A DNA stretch of 59,948 bases, taken from assembly GCA_964518575.1 (NCBI GenBank), contig CAZFGW010000012.1, positions 1-59,948 of the forward strand, written 5' to 3'. Positions within the stretch are counted from its first letter, which is position 1. Each line of letters begins with the position of its first letter. Below the pieces are notes generated by a model. That model was not told where the DNA came from, did no database searches, and worked only from the letters and a program-made list of their open reading frames with translations. This DNA comes from MGBC163016 sp964518575. GTDB taxonomy: Bacteria > Actinomycetota > Coriobacteriia > Coriobacteriales > Eggerthellaceae. Below, in pieces: positions 8,715 through 18,581 of this stretch. Made by a program: the position numbers and the translations under genes.

Positions 8715-10847
8715 ATGTCATCGCACTTGAGAAATATCGAAGGCGCGGAAATGGAGGGCAAGCTCCCTGAGCATCGCCTTGCCGATAACCCGCTCAAAGT
8801 CGTTTCTCCCTATGAGCCCTCGGGAGACCAGCCCGCTGCAATCGAAAAGCTCGCTGCGGGCGTCGAAGAGGGACTGCGCTACCAAACCCTGCTCGGCGTG
8901 ACCGGTTCGGGCAAAACCTTCACCATGGCGAAGGTCATCGAGAGCGTGCAAAAGCCAACGCTCGTGATGGCTCCGAACAAAACGCTTGCCGCTCAGCTTG
9001 CTGCCGAGCTCAAGGAGATGTTTCCCGATAACGCCGTTGTCTATTTCGTCAGCTATTACGACTATTACCAGCCGGAAGCCTACGTTCCTTCCTCCGATAC
9101 CTTTATAGAGAAAGACGCCTCCATCAACGAAGAGGTGGAGAAGCTGCGCCATGCTGCCACCAGCGCGCTGCTCTCGCGCAGGGACGTGATCGTGGTCGCT
9201 TCCGTCAGCTGCATCTACGGTATCGGCTCACCGCAGGATTATGCAGGCATGGCTGTTTTTGTTGACAAGAACATTCCGCAGGAGCGCGATGACATCATCT
9301 ATGGGCTCATCGATATACAGTACGATCGCAATGATTACGAGCTCAAGCGCGGGACATTTCGGGTGCGGGGAGATTCGCTCGATGTATTCCCGCCGTATGC
9401 GGACAACCCCATCAGGATAGATTTCTGGGGCGATGAGATCGAGGGCATCACTGAGATCGATCATGTGACCGGCGAGGTATTGAACTCGTTTGAAGCGCTT
9501 CCAATCTGGCCGGCATCCCACTATGTCACGGCGCGTCCGAAGATGGATCGTGCGCTTTCAACCATTCGCGATGAGCTTGCCGGGCGCCTTCAGGAATTCA
9601 ACTCTGAGGGTAAGCTCCTCGAAGCCCAGCGGCTCGAGATGCGGACAAACTACGACCTCGAGATGCTTGAGACGCTCGGATTCTGCTCCGGTATCGAGAA
9701 CTACTCGCGCCATCTCGATGGACGCCAACCCGGTGAGCCGCCCTATACGCTCATCGATTATTTCCCCAAGGACTTTTTGTGCATCATTGATGAGAGCCAC
9801 GTGACCGTGCCCCAGATCCGCGGCATGCATGAGGGGGACCGCTCGCGCAAGGTCACGCTCGCCGAGCACGGGTTCCGCCTTCCCTCGGCGCTTGACAACC
9901 GACCGCTGCGCTTCGATGAATTCGAAGACCGCGTGCCACAATTTATTTATGTCTCAGCAACGCCCGGCGATTACGAAGAGAAGGTCAGCCAGGCGTTCGT
10001 TGACCAGATCATCCGTCCTACGGGACTTCTGGATCCTGAAGTGATTGTGCGCTCGAACATCGGGCAGATCGACGACATCATTGATGAGGCGAAAGAGCGC
10101 GCTGCGAAAGACGAGCGCGTGCTCATCACAACGCTCACGAAAAAAATGGCGGAGGATTTGACCGAGCATCTTCTCGATCAAGGGGTGCGGGCGCGCTACA
10201 TGCACTCCGATATCGCCTCGCTTGAGCGGGTGAGCATTCTGCGCGATTTGCGTTTGGGTGAGTTCGACGTGCTCGTGGGCATCAATCTGCTGCGCGAGGG
10301 CTTGGATCTGCCGGAGGTGAGCCTCGTTGCCATCCTTGACGCTGACAAAGAGGGTTTCTTGCGCAATCATCGCTCCCTCATCCAGACGATCGGACGCGCG
10401 GCACGTAATGTTTCCGGTCAGGTCATCATGTACGCCGATCACGAAACCGATTCGATGAAGCGCGCGATCGACGAGACGCGTCGGCGGCGCGCACTGCAGA
10501 TGGAATACAATGAGGCGCATGGCATCAAGCCCGAAACGATCCGCAAAGCGATCAATGACATCATTGGATCGATCACGGAAGACGCGGCTGACAAGGATGC
10601 AACCGAGATCAACAAGGAGCTCGCGCAGCTTTCCCGTGAAGAGGTGATGCGCATGATCATGTCCATGGAGGATGAGATGCGTGCAGCCTCGGTCAACATG
10701 GATTTCGAGGAAGCGGCGCGCATCCGTGATGAGGTTGTTTCGCTGCGCAGTGCCTTCGACGGGTCGAGCGAGGAAGACGTTTTGAAAGACTTGAAGAAGA
10801 GCGCCCGCAAGGGATCGAAGTTCGGAAGTCGGAAGCGTGGGAAATGA
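8715..10847 (+). CDS. uvrB: Excinuclease ABC subunit UvrB
   Basis: This is the damage-verifying helicase-like subunit of nucleotide excision repair. It has a Walker A GVTGSGKT (61-68), the beta-hairpin YYDYYQPEAYVP that probes the DNA strands, the helicase motif DESH, and the C-terminal motif VI GRAARN. A UVR-like motif (EEAARIRDEV) lies near the end for binding UvrC. The length of 710 aa includes about 27 extra N-terminal residues. ATG 8715 has GAAAGGA seven bases ahead; the in-frame ATG 8751 is less likely. It overlaps recN by four bases (ATGA), so the two are translationally coupled. Confidence 0.97.
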   Translation: MSSHLRNIEGAEMEGKLPEHRLADNPLKVVSPYEPSGDQPAAIEKLAAGVEEGLRYQTLLGVTGSGKTFTMAKVIESVQKPTLVMAPNKTLAAQLAAELKEMFPDNAVVYFVSYYDYYQPEAYVPSSDTFIEKDASINEEVEKLRHAATSALLSRRDVIVVASVSCIYGIGSPQDYAGMAVFVDKNIPQERDDIIYGLIDIQYDRNDYELKRGTFRVRGDSLDVFPPYADNPIRIDFWGDEIEGITEIDHVTGEVLNSFEALPIWPASHYVTARPKMDRALSTIRDELAGRLQEFNSEGKLLEAQRLEMRTNYDLEMLETLGFCSGIENYSRHLDGRQPGEPPYTLIDYFPKDFLCIIDESHVTVPQIRGMHEGDRSRKVTLAEHGFRLPSALDNRPLRFDEFEDRVPQFIYVSATPGDYEEKVSQAFVDQIIRPTGLLDPEVIVRSNIGQIDDIIDEAKERAAKDERVLITTLTKKMAEDLTEHLLDQGVRARYMHSDIASLERVSILRDLRLGEFDVLVGINLLREGLDLPEVSLVAILDADKEGFLRNHRSLIQTIGRAARNVSGQVIMYADHETDSMKRAIDETRRRRALQMEYNEAHGIKPETIRKAINDIIGSITEDAADKDATEINKELAQLSREEVMRMIMSMEDEMRAASVNMDFEEAARIRDEVVSLRSAFDGSSEEDVLKDLKKSARKGSKFGSRKRGK

Positions 10848-12550
10848 TAGACGAGATCAATATCAGCAATATCGCTCTGATCAGCACCGGCTCCATCGAG
10901 CCCGCTTGTGGGTTCACGGTCATCACCGGTGAGACCGGTGCAGGCAAGACGGCGCTTCTGACGTCATGCAAGTTGTTGATGGGCTTGCGCGCTGATGCTG
11001 GCTATGTTCGCGATGGACAGAAAGAAGCCCAGGTATCAGGTCGTTTCTTCCTGACCCAGAAAGAGGCGGCAGCGCTTGATGGCGAAGAGGTCGAAACGGA
11101 TGCTGATAGCGGCAGCGGGACCGATACGGCGGACGCGGCAGATGCGCAGGACTCAGTTGAAGTCATTGTGCAGCGGCGTCTTTCTGCAGATGGGCGCTCA
11201 CGGATTCGCATGAACGGGCAGATGGCGAGCGTGGGCGAGTTGGCGGGCGTGATCGGTCCTACGATCGATCTGTGCTCCCAGCATGATCAGCAGATGCTCG
11301 TAAAGCCGTTGATGCAACGGTCGCTGCTTGATGCGTGGTCGTACGAGACCACGGGAGCGGTGCTTGAGCGGTATATGCAGGCATTCGACATGGTCAAGGC
11401 AACGCAGGAAGAGCTCGACCGCATCCAGAATATCAAGGCATCATCGGACTTGAAACGCGATGAGGCGACATTTGTGCTTTCTCAGATTGAACCCGTTGAC
11501 CCGACGGTTGAGGACTACGAGGAGCTCAAAAGTTCGCTCAACCGATCGGAGAACGCGGAGAGCCTCGCGCGTCTTACCAATGAAACCTATTGTGCGCTTT
11601 CCCAAGAGGAGGGCGCGGTCGATCTGCTCAGCGCTGCAGTCGCATCGCTCGATGAGGGGTCGCGCTACGACGAATCACTTACCGCTTTTGCAAATACGCT
11701 CCGGGAAGCAAGTTATCTTGTGGAGGATGTTTCGCGCGATGTGCTTGCCTATCGAGATGCGATCGATCTTGATGTATCCGCGCTCGAATTCGCTCAGGAG
11801 CGCATTGCTGCGTATCAGGGGCTCATGAGGAAATACGGTCCCACCATCCAAGACGTCGTTGCTGCGCAGGATGAAGCCCGGCGCACGCTTACGCTTGTGG
11901 ATACCGCTGATGAGTCGCTTAAGATCGCCCAGGATGCGCTCGAGGCTGCTGAGTCATCACTCGTTGCTGCGGCGCAGGAGCTGAGCGAAGCGCGTAGGGA
12001 GGCAGCTCCGCGGTTTTGCGCAGCCGTAAATGAGGTGCTTGCACGCTTAGAGATGGGCAGCGCACAGATCGAGTGTGCCATTGAGCGCACCGAGCGCAGT
12101 CTTTGGACCCGCAATTCCCCCGATCGCATCGAGTTTCTCTTCCGTCCTGCCGCGAACATGCAAGCACGCAGTTTGTCACGGGTTGCCTCGGGAGGTGAGC
12201 TATCGCGAATCATGCTGGCGCTCCATGTGGTCATGGGGGAGCGTGACCATGTGCAAACGCTCGTCTTCGACGAGATCGATGCCGGTGTCGGCGGGGCTAC
12301 GGCACGTGCACTCGCAGAGGTGATCTCAGGGCTTGCGACCACGCATCAGGTGATCGCGGTGACCCACCTTGCGCAGATCGCTTCAAAGGCACAGAAACAC
12401 TATGTTGTGCGCAAAGGGGAAGATGAGGGGCAAGCCCATACCGAGATCGTGGAAGTTGCTGGCGAGGCGCGCACGCGTGAAATCGCACGCATGCTCTCAG
12501 GCAGCGTGACTGATGCCGCGCTCGTCCATGCCGAGGAGCTTTTATCATGA
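10844..12550 (+). CDS. recN: DNA repair protein RecN
   Basis: An SMC-like ATPase that acts at double-strand breaks. The Walker A GETGAGKT (29-36) lies in the N-terminal lobe. Residues 150-380 are a predicted antiparallel coiled coil. The C-terminal lobe holds the signature ASGGELSRIMLA, the Walker B LVFDEIDAGVGG and the D-loop region. Length (568 aa) is typical. An Asp/Ala-rich low-complexity insert (residues about 80-105) interrupts the N-terminal lobe. The start overlaps the uvrB stop, which places both DNA-repair genes in one operon. Confidence 0.95.
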   Translation: MIDEINISNIALISTGSIEPACGFTVITGETGAGKTALLTSCKLLMGLRADAGYVRDGQKEAQVSGRFFLTQKEAAALDGEEVETDADSGSGTDTADAADAQDSVEVIVQRRLSADGRSRIRMNGQMASVGELAGVIGPTIDLCSQHDQQMLVKPLMQRSLLDAWSYETTGAVLERYMQAFDMVKATQEELDRIQNIKASSDLKRDEATFVLSQIEPVDPTVEDYEELKSSLNRSENAESLARLTNETYCALSQEEGAVDLLSAAVASLDEGSRYDESLTAFANTLREASYLVEDVSRDVLAYRDAIDLDVSALEFAQERIAAYQGLMRKYGPTIQDVVAAQDEARRTLTLVDTADESLKIAQDALEAAESSLVAAAQELSEARREAAPRFCAAVNEVLARLEMGSAQIECAIERTERSLWTRNSPDRIEFLFRPAANMQARSLSRVASGGELSRIMLALHVVMGERDHVQTLVFDEIDAGVGGATARALAEVISGLATTHQVIAVTHLAQIASKAQKHYVVRKGEDEGQAHTEIVEVAGEARTREIARMLSGSVTDAALVHAEELLS

Positions 12551-12601
12551 GTGCTGCTGATCTGTGTGCATAGGCGCATGCCATCGCCCATGCACACACT
12601 C
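12549..12601 (+). terminator. Nested hairpin after recN
   Basis: GTGTGCAT (12564-12571) pairs with ATGCACAC (12590-12597), an inner GGCG/CGCC pair continues the stem, and the flanking GAGTG/CACTC pair extends it outward. Only a weak T-run (ATTTTTA) follows ten bases later. It is a strong RNA structure, perhaps an imperfect terminator. Confidence 0.5.
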
Positions 12602-12712
12602 ATATGATTTTTACGAAGACGCTTGAAATATCCTGAGATTTAGCGGAACATTACATGAGTAGTATCTAGAGGCTGTGATGTGCGCACATATACATTGAAA
12701 AGGAGAAAGCGC

Positions 12713-13822
12713 TTGTCCGCTGTTAGAAACTTTCCAAAACAACTGCTTGCCTGGGTACTTGCTATTACCTTGGCGGTTTTCAGTATCTCATTTACCACTC
12801 CTCAGGTCGCTCTGGCCGACACATCGCTTGCTGATGCCGAGGCAAGTGCTGCTGCCTCGCAGAATGCGCTTGAAGCAGCGCGGGCGAAACTCGCTCAGAT
12901 CTCAAGCGAATACGATGCACTTTCCTCCGAGATCGACGAGCTGCAACTCGAGATCGATGAGCTTGCTTCCAGCGTCTTGGAAGCGCAGAAGGCGATGCTT
13001 GAGGGACGTAGTTCACTTTCGAACACAGCGGTCTATGAGTATCGAAGCTCTTCGCTCTCAACGCTGATCGACTCCATCCTCGGTTCGAGCAGTCTTTCCG
13101 AGCTCGATCGGAATATGACCTATATGTCGCAGATCATGGACCATCATGCCAAGGAAATCGAGTCGCAAAAAGAGTTGAAAGACCAGTTCGCGACAGCATC
13201 CGACAAACTCACCACACAAAAGGATGAGCAGGACGCGAAGCTCGAGGAACTCAATCAGAAGCGCGAAGAGGCGACGAAGGTCGTCGAAGAGGCGGCAGCA
13301 ACCGTTGCAGAAGATTCGCAGGAGCTCGCAGAGCTTCGCCAACAAGCCCAGAGCTTCATTTGGAAATCGGCGCCTGTTGAGGAACCTGCGCCCGAGCAGA
13401 ACGATGAAGCGGATACGACTGATCGCAACGATGTCGTCTCTGATGCCACGCCTGTCATCCCCGACCCGAAGCCACAAGCACCCTCCAATGAGGGCGGCTG
13501 GCTGCGCGGCATTGCTTCTGCATATGGCGGATCATCCGATCCCTACACGCCCAACCCGGGCAAAACGGCAACAGGTGCTATCTGCGATGATAATTCCATG
13601 GGCGTTGCTCTTCCCATGTCCATGCCGAATTACTGGACTTATTACGGACGCACGGTCGAGATCCAATACAACGGCATGACCGTCTATGCCACGGTGAACG
13701 ACTGCGGTGGCATGGGAGGCGGATCGCGTGTGCTCGATCTTCAGCCGGGCGTGTTCAAGGCGTTCGGGTATGGCGATTGCTATTCTTGGGGTCTCCGCAC
13801 GGTGAGCTACCGATTTATCTAG
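12713..13822 (+). CDS. Exported coiled-coil protein with C-terminal RlpA-like/3D barrel
   Basis: This is probably an extracellular cell-wall enzyme of 369 aa. Residues 1-35 are a signal peptide (VALA then D). Residues about 40-220 form a coiled coil of the PcsB/RipA type, including the phrase EYRSSSLSTLIDSILGSSS typical of its mid region. An acidic Pro-rich linker (about 225-260) leads to a double-psi barrel: GIASAYGG, KTATGAICDDNSMGVA, VNDCGGMGGGSRVLDLQ. In RlpA-like proteins the Asp residues of this fold cleave glycan strands. TTG 12713 is chosen because AAAAGGAG lies seven bases ahead; GTG 12680 has no such site. Compare the NlpC/P60 gene at 55171, which has the same layout. Confidence 0.82.
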   Translation: MSAVRNFPKQLLAWVLAITLAVFSISFTTPQVALADTSLADAEASAAASQNALEAARAKLAQISSEYDALSSEIDELQLEIDELASSVLEAQKAMLEGRSSLSNTAVYEYRSSSLSTLIDSILGSSSLSELDRNMTYMSQIMDHHAKEIESQKELKDQFATASDKLTTQKDEQDAKLEELNQKREEATKVVEEAAATVAEDSQELAELRQQAQSFIWKSAPVEEPAPEQNDEADTTDRNDVVSDATPVIPDPKPQAPSNEGGWLRGIASAYGGSSDPYTPNPGKTATGAICDDNSMGVALPMSMPNYWTYYGRTVEIQYNGMTVYATVNDCGGMGGGSRVLDLQPGVFKAFGYGDCYSWGLRTVSYRFI

Positions 13823-13889
13823 GCGGAGCTTATTCGTCTTCGCCCAACTTGTCCTCTCACTCACAAGTTCAAGCTGAATAAGCGCCGCC
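13822..13889. repeat. Long inverted repeat between the RlpA-like gene and pheS
   Basis: GGCGGAGCTTATTC (13822-13835) and GAATAAGCGCCGCC (13876-13889) pair at 13 of 14 positions. A second hairpin AACTTG/CAAGTT (13846-13851, 13864-13869) sits inside. There is no T-tract on either side. It lies between the stop codon of the upstream gene and the -10 of pheS. Confidence 0.65.
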
Positions 13890-13907
13890 AACCAATGTAT
13901 GAGGACG

Positions 13908-13913
13908 TATAAT
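13908..13913 (+). promoter_or_regulatory. Candidate -10 element of pheST
   Basis: An exact TATAAT lies 30 bases before the pheS start. The expected -35 position falls at the base of the right arm of the inverted repeat 13822-13889 and has no good hexamer. Confidence 0.45.
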
Positions 13914-13943
13914 TCTTTCGAGTTTCTCAGAGAAGGGGAAGAC

Positions 13944-15005
13944 ATGTCATTGTCTGAAGAATTAGCGGCGCTGAAAACATCGGTGCTTGAAGAGATAGCC
14001 CAGGCACAGGATAGTGCTTGTTTAGAGGAGATCAGGGTCAGGGTCATCGGGAAATCGGGAACGCTGACCTCATATCTTCGCTCCATGGGAAGTGTTCCGA
14101 AAGAGGAGCGCGCTGTTGTCGGCAAAGCGGTCAACGATGCGCGTGCGGCGATAGAAGAGGCGCTCGAAACAACGAAAGCAACCCTCGCTTCAGCTGAACT
14201 TGCCGAGCAGATCGATGCATCCGCGGTCGATGTCACGTTGCCGGGTCGCACGCAGAGGATCGGAACGCGACATCTTATCAACGGGATCATCGACGAACTT
14301 TCCGAGATCTTCCTCGGTCTTGGATATTCCGTGGTCGAGGGACCTGAGGTCGAAACCGACTACTACAACTTCGAGGCCTTGAATGCTCCCCCCGATCATC
14401 CGAGCCGCTCCATGCAGGATACCTTCTACGTCTATGATCTGTCTGGAGATCGTGCGAGCGTGGAGGGGGAGTCGGATGTGCTTTTACGTACGCAGACCTC
14501 AGGCGTGCAGGTCCACGCCATGGAGGATCGTCCGCTGCCGATCTATATCATCGCGCCGGGCAAGGTCTATCGACGCGACGTGGCTGATGCGTCGCACCTG
14601 CCTCAGTTCCATCAGATCGAAGGACTTGTGGTGGATAAGGGCATCACGTTCGGCGATCTTAAAGGAACACTCGAGTTCGTTTGTAAAGCCATCTTCGGAC
14701 CTGATCGCAAGACGCGTTTCCGCGCTCACTATTTCCCCTTTACCGAACCGTCGGCTGAAGTGGATGTGAGCTGCGGCATCTGCCACGGGGAGGGCTGTCG
14801 CATGTGCAAGGGCACCGGCTGGCTTGAGATCCTTGGCTGCGGCATGGTCGACCCCAATGTGCTTGTCAAAAGCGGTATCGATCCTGAGGTTTATTCGGGA
14901 TTCGCCTTCGGCATGGGTGTAGAGCGGATCGCGTGTTTGAAATACGATGTGCCCGATCTGCGCATGCTGCTCGATGGCGATATGCGTTTCTTGCGGCAGT
15001 TCTAG
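13944..15005 (+). CDS. pheS: Phenylalanine-tRNA ligase alpha subunit
   Basis: Catalytic subunit of the heterotetramer that charges tRNA-Phe. It has an N-terminal coiled-coil tRNA-binding region (1-85), then the class II core with GPEVETDYYNFEALN, DTFYV and the motif 3 region GFAFGMGVERIACLKY. A CGICHGEGCRMCKGTGW cluster in the core is found in some PheS proteins. Length is 353 aa. ATG 13944 has GAGAAGGGGA ahead; the in-frame ATG 13899 has none. pheT follows after 108 bases in the same direction. Confidence 0.97.
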   Translation: MSLSEELAALKTSVLEEIAQAQDSACLEEIRVRVIGKSGTLTSYLRSMGSVPKEERAVVGKAVNDARAAIEEALETTKATLASAELAEQIDASAVDVTLPGRTQRIGTRHLINGIIDELSEIFLGLGYSVVEGPEVETDYYNFEALNAPPDHPSRSMQDTFYVYDLSGDRASVEGESDVLLRTQTSGVQVHAMEDRPLPIYIIAPGKVYRRDVADASHLPQFHQIEGLVVDKGITFGDLKGTLEFVCKAIFGPDRKTRFRAHYFPFTEPSAEVDVSCGICHGEGCRMCKGTGWLEILGCGMVDPNVLVKSGIDPEVYSGFAFGMGVERIACLKYDVPDLRMLLDGDMRFLRQF

Positions 15006-15113
15006 GATAGATTTTTGAAACGAATGCGATAACGCTTACGCGTTCTTACGTGATACCGAGCGCGCAGGCGTATCGAAGACGATACGAGGAGAACTTCACA
15101 GAGGAGATATGGT

Positions 15114-17585
15114 ATGAAACTCTCACTCTCATGGCTGGATGAATATGTACACGTTCCCGATGACCTGCAGGCTTTCTGCGATCGCCTCGATCTCACGGGA
15201 ACGGGTGTCGAAGGGGTCGAAACGCTCGGGGAGGCGTTTGACAATGTTGTCACGGCGCAGGTCATCACGAAAGAAAAGCATCCCGATTCCGATCATATGT
15301 GGGTTTGCACGGTCGATGTTGGCGAAAACAATGTTGATGATGCGGGCAACCCACTCCCGTTGCAGATCGTGTGCGGTGCGCAGAATTTCAACGCGGGAGA
15401 TCACATCGTTGTTGCGATGGTCGGTGCCGTCCTTCCCGGGGACATGAAGATCAAGAAGTCGAAGTTGCGCGGCGTGGTGAGCGCGGGCATGAATTGCTCT
15501 GAGCGCGAACTGGGGCTTGGAAACAGCCATGATGGCATCATGATTCTGCCTGCAGATGCTCCCGTGGGCATGCCGCTTGCCGAGTACCTCGCTCTGACCG
15601 ACACGGTGCTCGATCTTGAGATCACGCCCAACCGTCCCGATTGCCTTTCGGTGGTTGGACTTGCCCGCGAGGTCGGTGCGATGTATCAAGCCGATGTCAT
15701 AAATCCGCTTCCAGCCGATGCAAAGCGGCTCGATACATGCATTGCCGGGGAAGAGGTGGCGGATGCGGTGCGCGTGACAATTGAAGATGATGAGCGCTGC
15801 TCCAGGTACAGTGCGCGCGTGATCGATGGCGTGACTATAGCGCCTTCGCCCGGTTGGCTTGCTAACAAGATCACGGCGATGGGGGCGCGTCCCATCAACA
15901 ACGTCGTGGATGTGACGAACTATATTCTGTATCTCTACGGGCAGCCTTTGCATGCATTCGACTACGATGCGCTCAAAGGCGATGACGGCAAGGTCGATAT
16001 TATCGTTCGGGCGGCACGCGACGGCGAGAAGTTCACCACCCTTGACGGACAGGATCGCGTGCTCGACAGCGACATGACGGTCATTGCCACGCCCAAGCAG
16101 GCGGTCGCGCTCGCTGGGGTCATGGGCGGGCTCACGAGCGAGGTCGAGGACACCACCACGACCGTGCTTTTGGAAGCAGCCACGTTCTCTCCCGCGCACA
16201 CGTCGCGCACAAGTCGCAAACTCGGTCTCATTTCCGAGTCGTCGCTGCGCTATGAGCGCAAGGTGGACAGTGCCAGTGTTGACGAGATATCGCGTGCAGC
16301 GGCAGCGCTCATTGCTGAGGTGTCCGGCGGTCGCGTGCGCCCGGGTGTGGTTGATGTCTACCCCGTGCATCCCGAAGTAATTGAGCTTACGTTTAGAATC
16401 CAGCGCTTCAACGATATGATGGGCGCGGATATTCCAGATGACTTCATCATCGATATTCTCAAGCGGCTGGGTTGTGCGGTGACGTGTGCAAACGAGGGCG
16501 TCCTTGCGGTCACGCCGCCCACGTTCCGTCCAGACCTTGAGCGTGAGATCGATCTGTACGAAGAGGTTTTGCGCCTGTGGGGTATGGATCGCATCGAATC
16601 GAGCATGCCACGTTCGGACAAGCGCGTCGGTATCAAGACGCGCTCTGAGCAGATCAAAGACATCGTGAACGATACCCTGCGCGCGAGCGGTCTTTCGGAA
16701 ACGATGACCTACTCATTTGTGAATCCCGATGATGTCAAGCGTGCGCGTTTTGACCAGGATGCCTTAGGGCTGCCCGTCACGCTGATGAATCCGATGAATT
16801 CAGAGCAATCCGTCATGCGTCAGACGATCATCCCGAATTTGCTTGTAAGCGTCGAGCGCAACCAAAGCCATGGCGTTTCGCACATCCAGCTCTACGAGAT
16901 CGGCAATGTGTTCACCGCTTCCGAGGGCAAGAAGCTTCCAAGAGAGAAGCGTAAGGTGGCAGGCGTGCTCGCGGGCTCGATGGATGCGAATGGATGGAAC
17001 GCGCACTACGAGCCGTTCGATTTCTTCGACGCGAAGGGCGTTATCGAGAATCTTGCGCGTGAACTTGCGTTCAAGAAGGTTCGCTTCAAGGCTCTCGATG
17101 CTGAAAGCGCGCCTGAGCTCCAACCGGGTCGTGCGGCAGAGGTGCTTTCAAACGGCATATCGATCGGCTGGGTCGGCGAACTGCATCCGAGCGCGGTCGC
17201 GGATTTCGGAATTAAAGGAGCTGTTGCTGCGTTTGAGCTGGATATGGACGCGATCGAACAGGCGGCGCATCCCGCGCGCGATTATGTGGACGTTCCTGTC
17301 TATCCCGCGATCGAGATCGACCAGGCGTTTGTGGTAGACGATGACGTGACCCACGAGCGCATGATGCAGGTCATGACCTCTGCGGGTGGACGGCTGCTCG
17401 AAAGCGTTTCGCTTTTCGATGTCTATCGCGATGACGAGCGCCTTGGTGTGGGCAAGCGATCGATGGCATACAAGCTCATCTATCGCGCACCCGATCGCAC
17501 GTTGACCACCGAAGAGGTAGAACGGGCGCACGGAAAGCTTGTGACGAAGGTGAGTGGAGCCACGGGCGCGGAAGTCCGCGCGTAA
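15114..17585 (+). CDS. pheT: Phenylalanine-tRNA ligase beta subunit
   Basis: Forms the (alpha-beta)2 enzyme with PheS. In order: an N-terminal EMAP-type tRNA-binding domain (about 40-150), the B3/4 editing domain (about 210-385), B5 (about 400-475), a catalytic-like core (about 480-690) and the C-terminal FDX-ACB anticodon-binding domain (about 730-823). The length of 823 aa is within the family range. ATG 15114 has GAGGAGATATGGT ahead. The gene converges on the metallo-hydrolase at 17650. Confidence 0.97.
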   Translation: MKLSLSWLDEYVHVPDDLQAFCDRLDLTGTGVEGVETLGEAFDNVVTAQVITKEKHPDSDHMWVCTVDVGENNVDDAGNPLPLQIVCGAQNFNAGDHIVVAMVGAVLPGDMKIKKSKLRGVVSAGMNCSERELGLGNSHDGIMILPADAPVGMPLAEYLALTDTVLDLEITPNRPDCLSVVGLAREVGAMYQADVINPLPADAKRLDTCIAGEEVADAVRVTIEDDERCSRYSARVIDGVTIAPSPGWLANKITAMGARPINNVVDVTNYILYLYGQPLHAFDYDALKGDDGKVDIIVRAARDGEKFTTLDGQDRVLDSDMTVIATPKQAVALAGVMGGLTSEVEDTTTTVLLEAATFSPAHTSRTSRKLGLISESSLRYERKVDSASVDEISRAAAALIAEVSGGRVRPGVVDVYPVHPEVIELTFRIQRFNDMMGADIPDDFIIDILKRLGCAVTCANEGVLAVTPPTFRPDLEREIDLYEEVLRLWGMDRIESSMPRSDKRVGIKTRSEQIKDIVNDTLRASGLSETMTYSFVNPDDVKRARFDQDALGLPVTLMNPMNSEQSVMRQTIIPNLLVSVERNQSHGVSHIQLYEIGNVFTASEGKKLPREKRKVAGVLAGSMDANGWNAHYEPFDFFDAKGVIENLARELAFKKVRFKALDAESAPELQPGRAAEVLSNGISIGWVGELHPSAVADFGIKGAVAAFELDMDAIEQAAHPARDYVDVPVYPAIEIDQAFVVDDDVTHERMMQVMTSAGGRLLESVSLFDVYRDDERLGVGKRSMAYKLIYRAPDRTLTTEEVERAHGKLVTKVSGATGAEVRA

Positions 17586-17649
17586 CTTTTGTTGCCCAGT
17601 ACACCAAAGGTGCGTCAAGTTGCACGCGAAAAGAAGAAGCGTATAGGAT

Positions 17650-18483
17650 CTAGATCTCGATCGTCATGCCATCGAGTGCTACTTTGACGCGCCCTTCATA
17701 GCGCTCAAGATATGTGCAGAGCTCTCGATAGGTGATGGGCTCGTCGTAGTGCATGCATAGGTGCGTGAGATAGATCGTTTTCGCGCCGAGCGCCATCCCC
17801 TCGGCGATGCATTCATCAATCGAGTGGTGGTCGTTCGGATTCCAGTTCCGCTTCCAAAACGTGGCATCCATCGCAAGGATGTCGACGTTTTTGATGCGCT
17901 CAGTCGTGTCTTCGGGAAGCGGACCGGTATCTGAGGCATAGAACAGACGCGTTTCGGGCGTTTGAATGAGATACCCATAGGTACCCGGTGCGTGCGTGAC
18001 GGGGAGCGCCTGATAGGTGACGCCGTCAAACTCATGCGTAGCGTATGGTTCGAGCTCGTGTACGTCAAGGCAGTAATCCATATAGTGAAACTCCGAGCGT
18101 ATCCCCTGAAGTGCTGATGGCGAACCGTAGACGGGAAGGGGTGTGCCCCCGCGTTTCAGCTGGACGAGGTATTCGTATTCGCCCAGTCCTCCAATGTGGT
18201 CGAAATGGCAATGCGTATACATGATCTCATCCACGGTATGCACGCCCTCGCGTATCAGCTGATGCCGCGCGTCGGGCGGCGTGTCGATGATGAGCGTGGG
18301 CAGATCATCGCCCGGAGTATCTTTAGGAACACATGCGGGATTGCGCCTGATCATAACGCCGCAATCTCCGCGGGCGACAGACGGATTTTCGCGCGCCTCC
18401 TCGCATGCTGGGCAGGTGCAGAAAAAAGAAGGAACACCGCATCCTGCCGCGGTGCCCATGAACGTGAACAAATGGTCTTTCAT
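17650..18483 (-). CDS. MBL-fold metallo-hydrolase, PhnP-like
   Basis: A cytoplasmic zinc hydrolase of 277 aa. The metal motif HCHFDH is at residues 91-96, with later ligands in VTHAPGTYGY, YASDTGPLP and YLTHLCMHYD. The N terminus GTAAGCGVPSFFCTCPAC (10-27) matches PhnP-type cyclic phosphodiesterases, which use these cysteines for a structural zinc. ATG 18483 has GGGAGACG directly ahead; the frame extends to 18525 without a better site. It is transcribed away from the Mo/W operon. The substrate may be a cyclic phosphate, but no phn genes are present, so the role is open. Confidence 0.8.
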   Translation of the reverse strand: MKDHLFTFMGTAAGCGVPSFFCTCPACEEARENPSVARGDCGVMIRRNPACVPKDTPGDDLPTLIIDTPPDARHQLIREGVHTVDEIMYTHCHFDHIGGLGEYEYLVQLKRGGTPLPVYGSPSALQGIRSEFHYMDYCLDVHELEPYATHEFDGVTYQALPVTHAPGTYGYLIQTPETRLFYASDTGPLPEDTTERIKNVDILAMDATFWKRNWNPNDHHSIDECIAEGMALGAKTIYLTHLCMHYDEPITYRELCTYLERYEGRVKVALDGMTIEI

Positions 18484-18581
18484 CGTCTCCCTATCGGTTT
18501 TCGTGCTGGTCAGCCGCATCGGCACTACCGAATGTCAAAGTTTCTCACCACCTATAGAAACACGAACCTTCGAAGCGCCAG

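Noticed and set aside
15129..16370. A 413-codon open frame antisense to pheT
   Set aside because: Antisense shadow of a certain gene with no family likeness.
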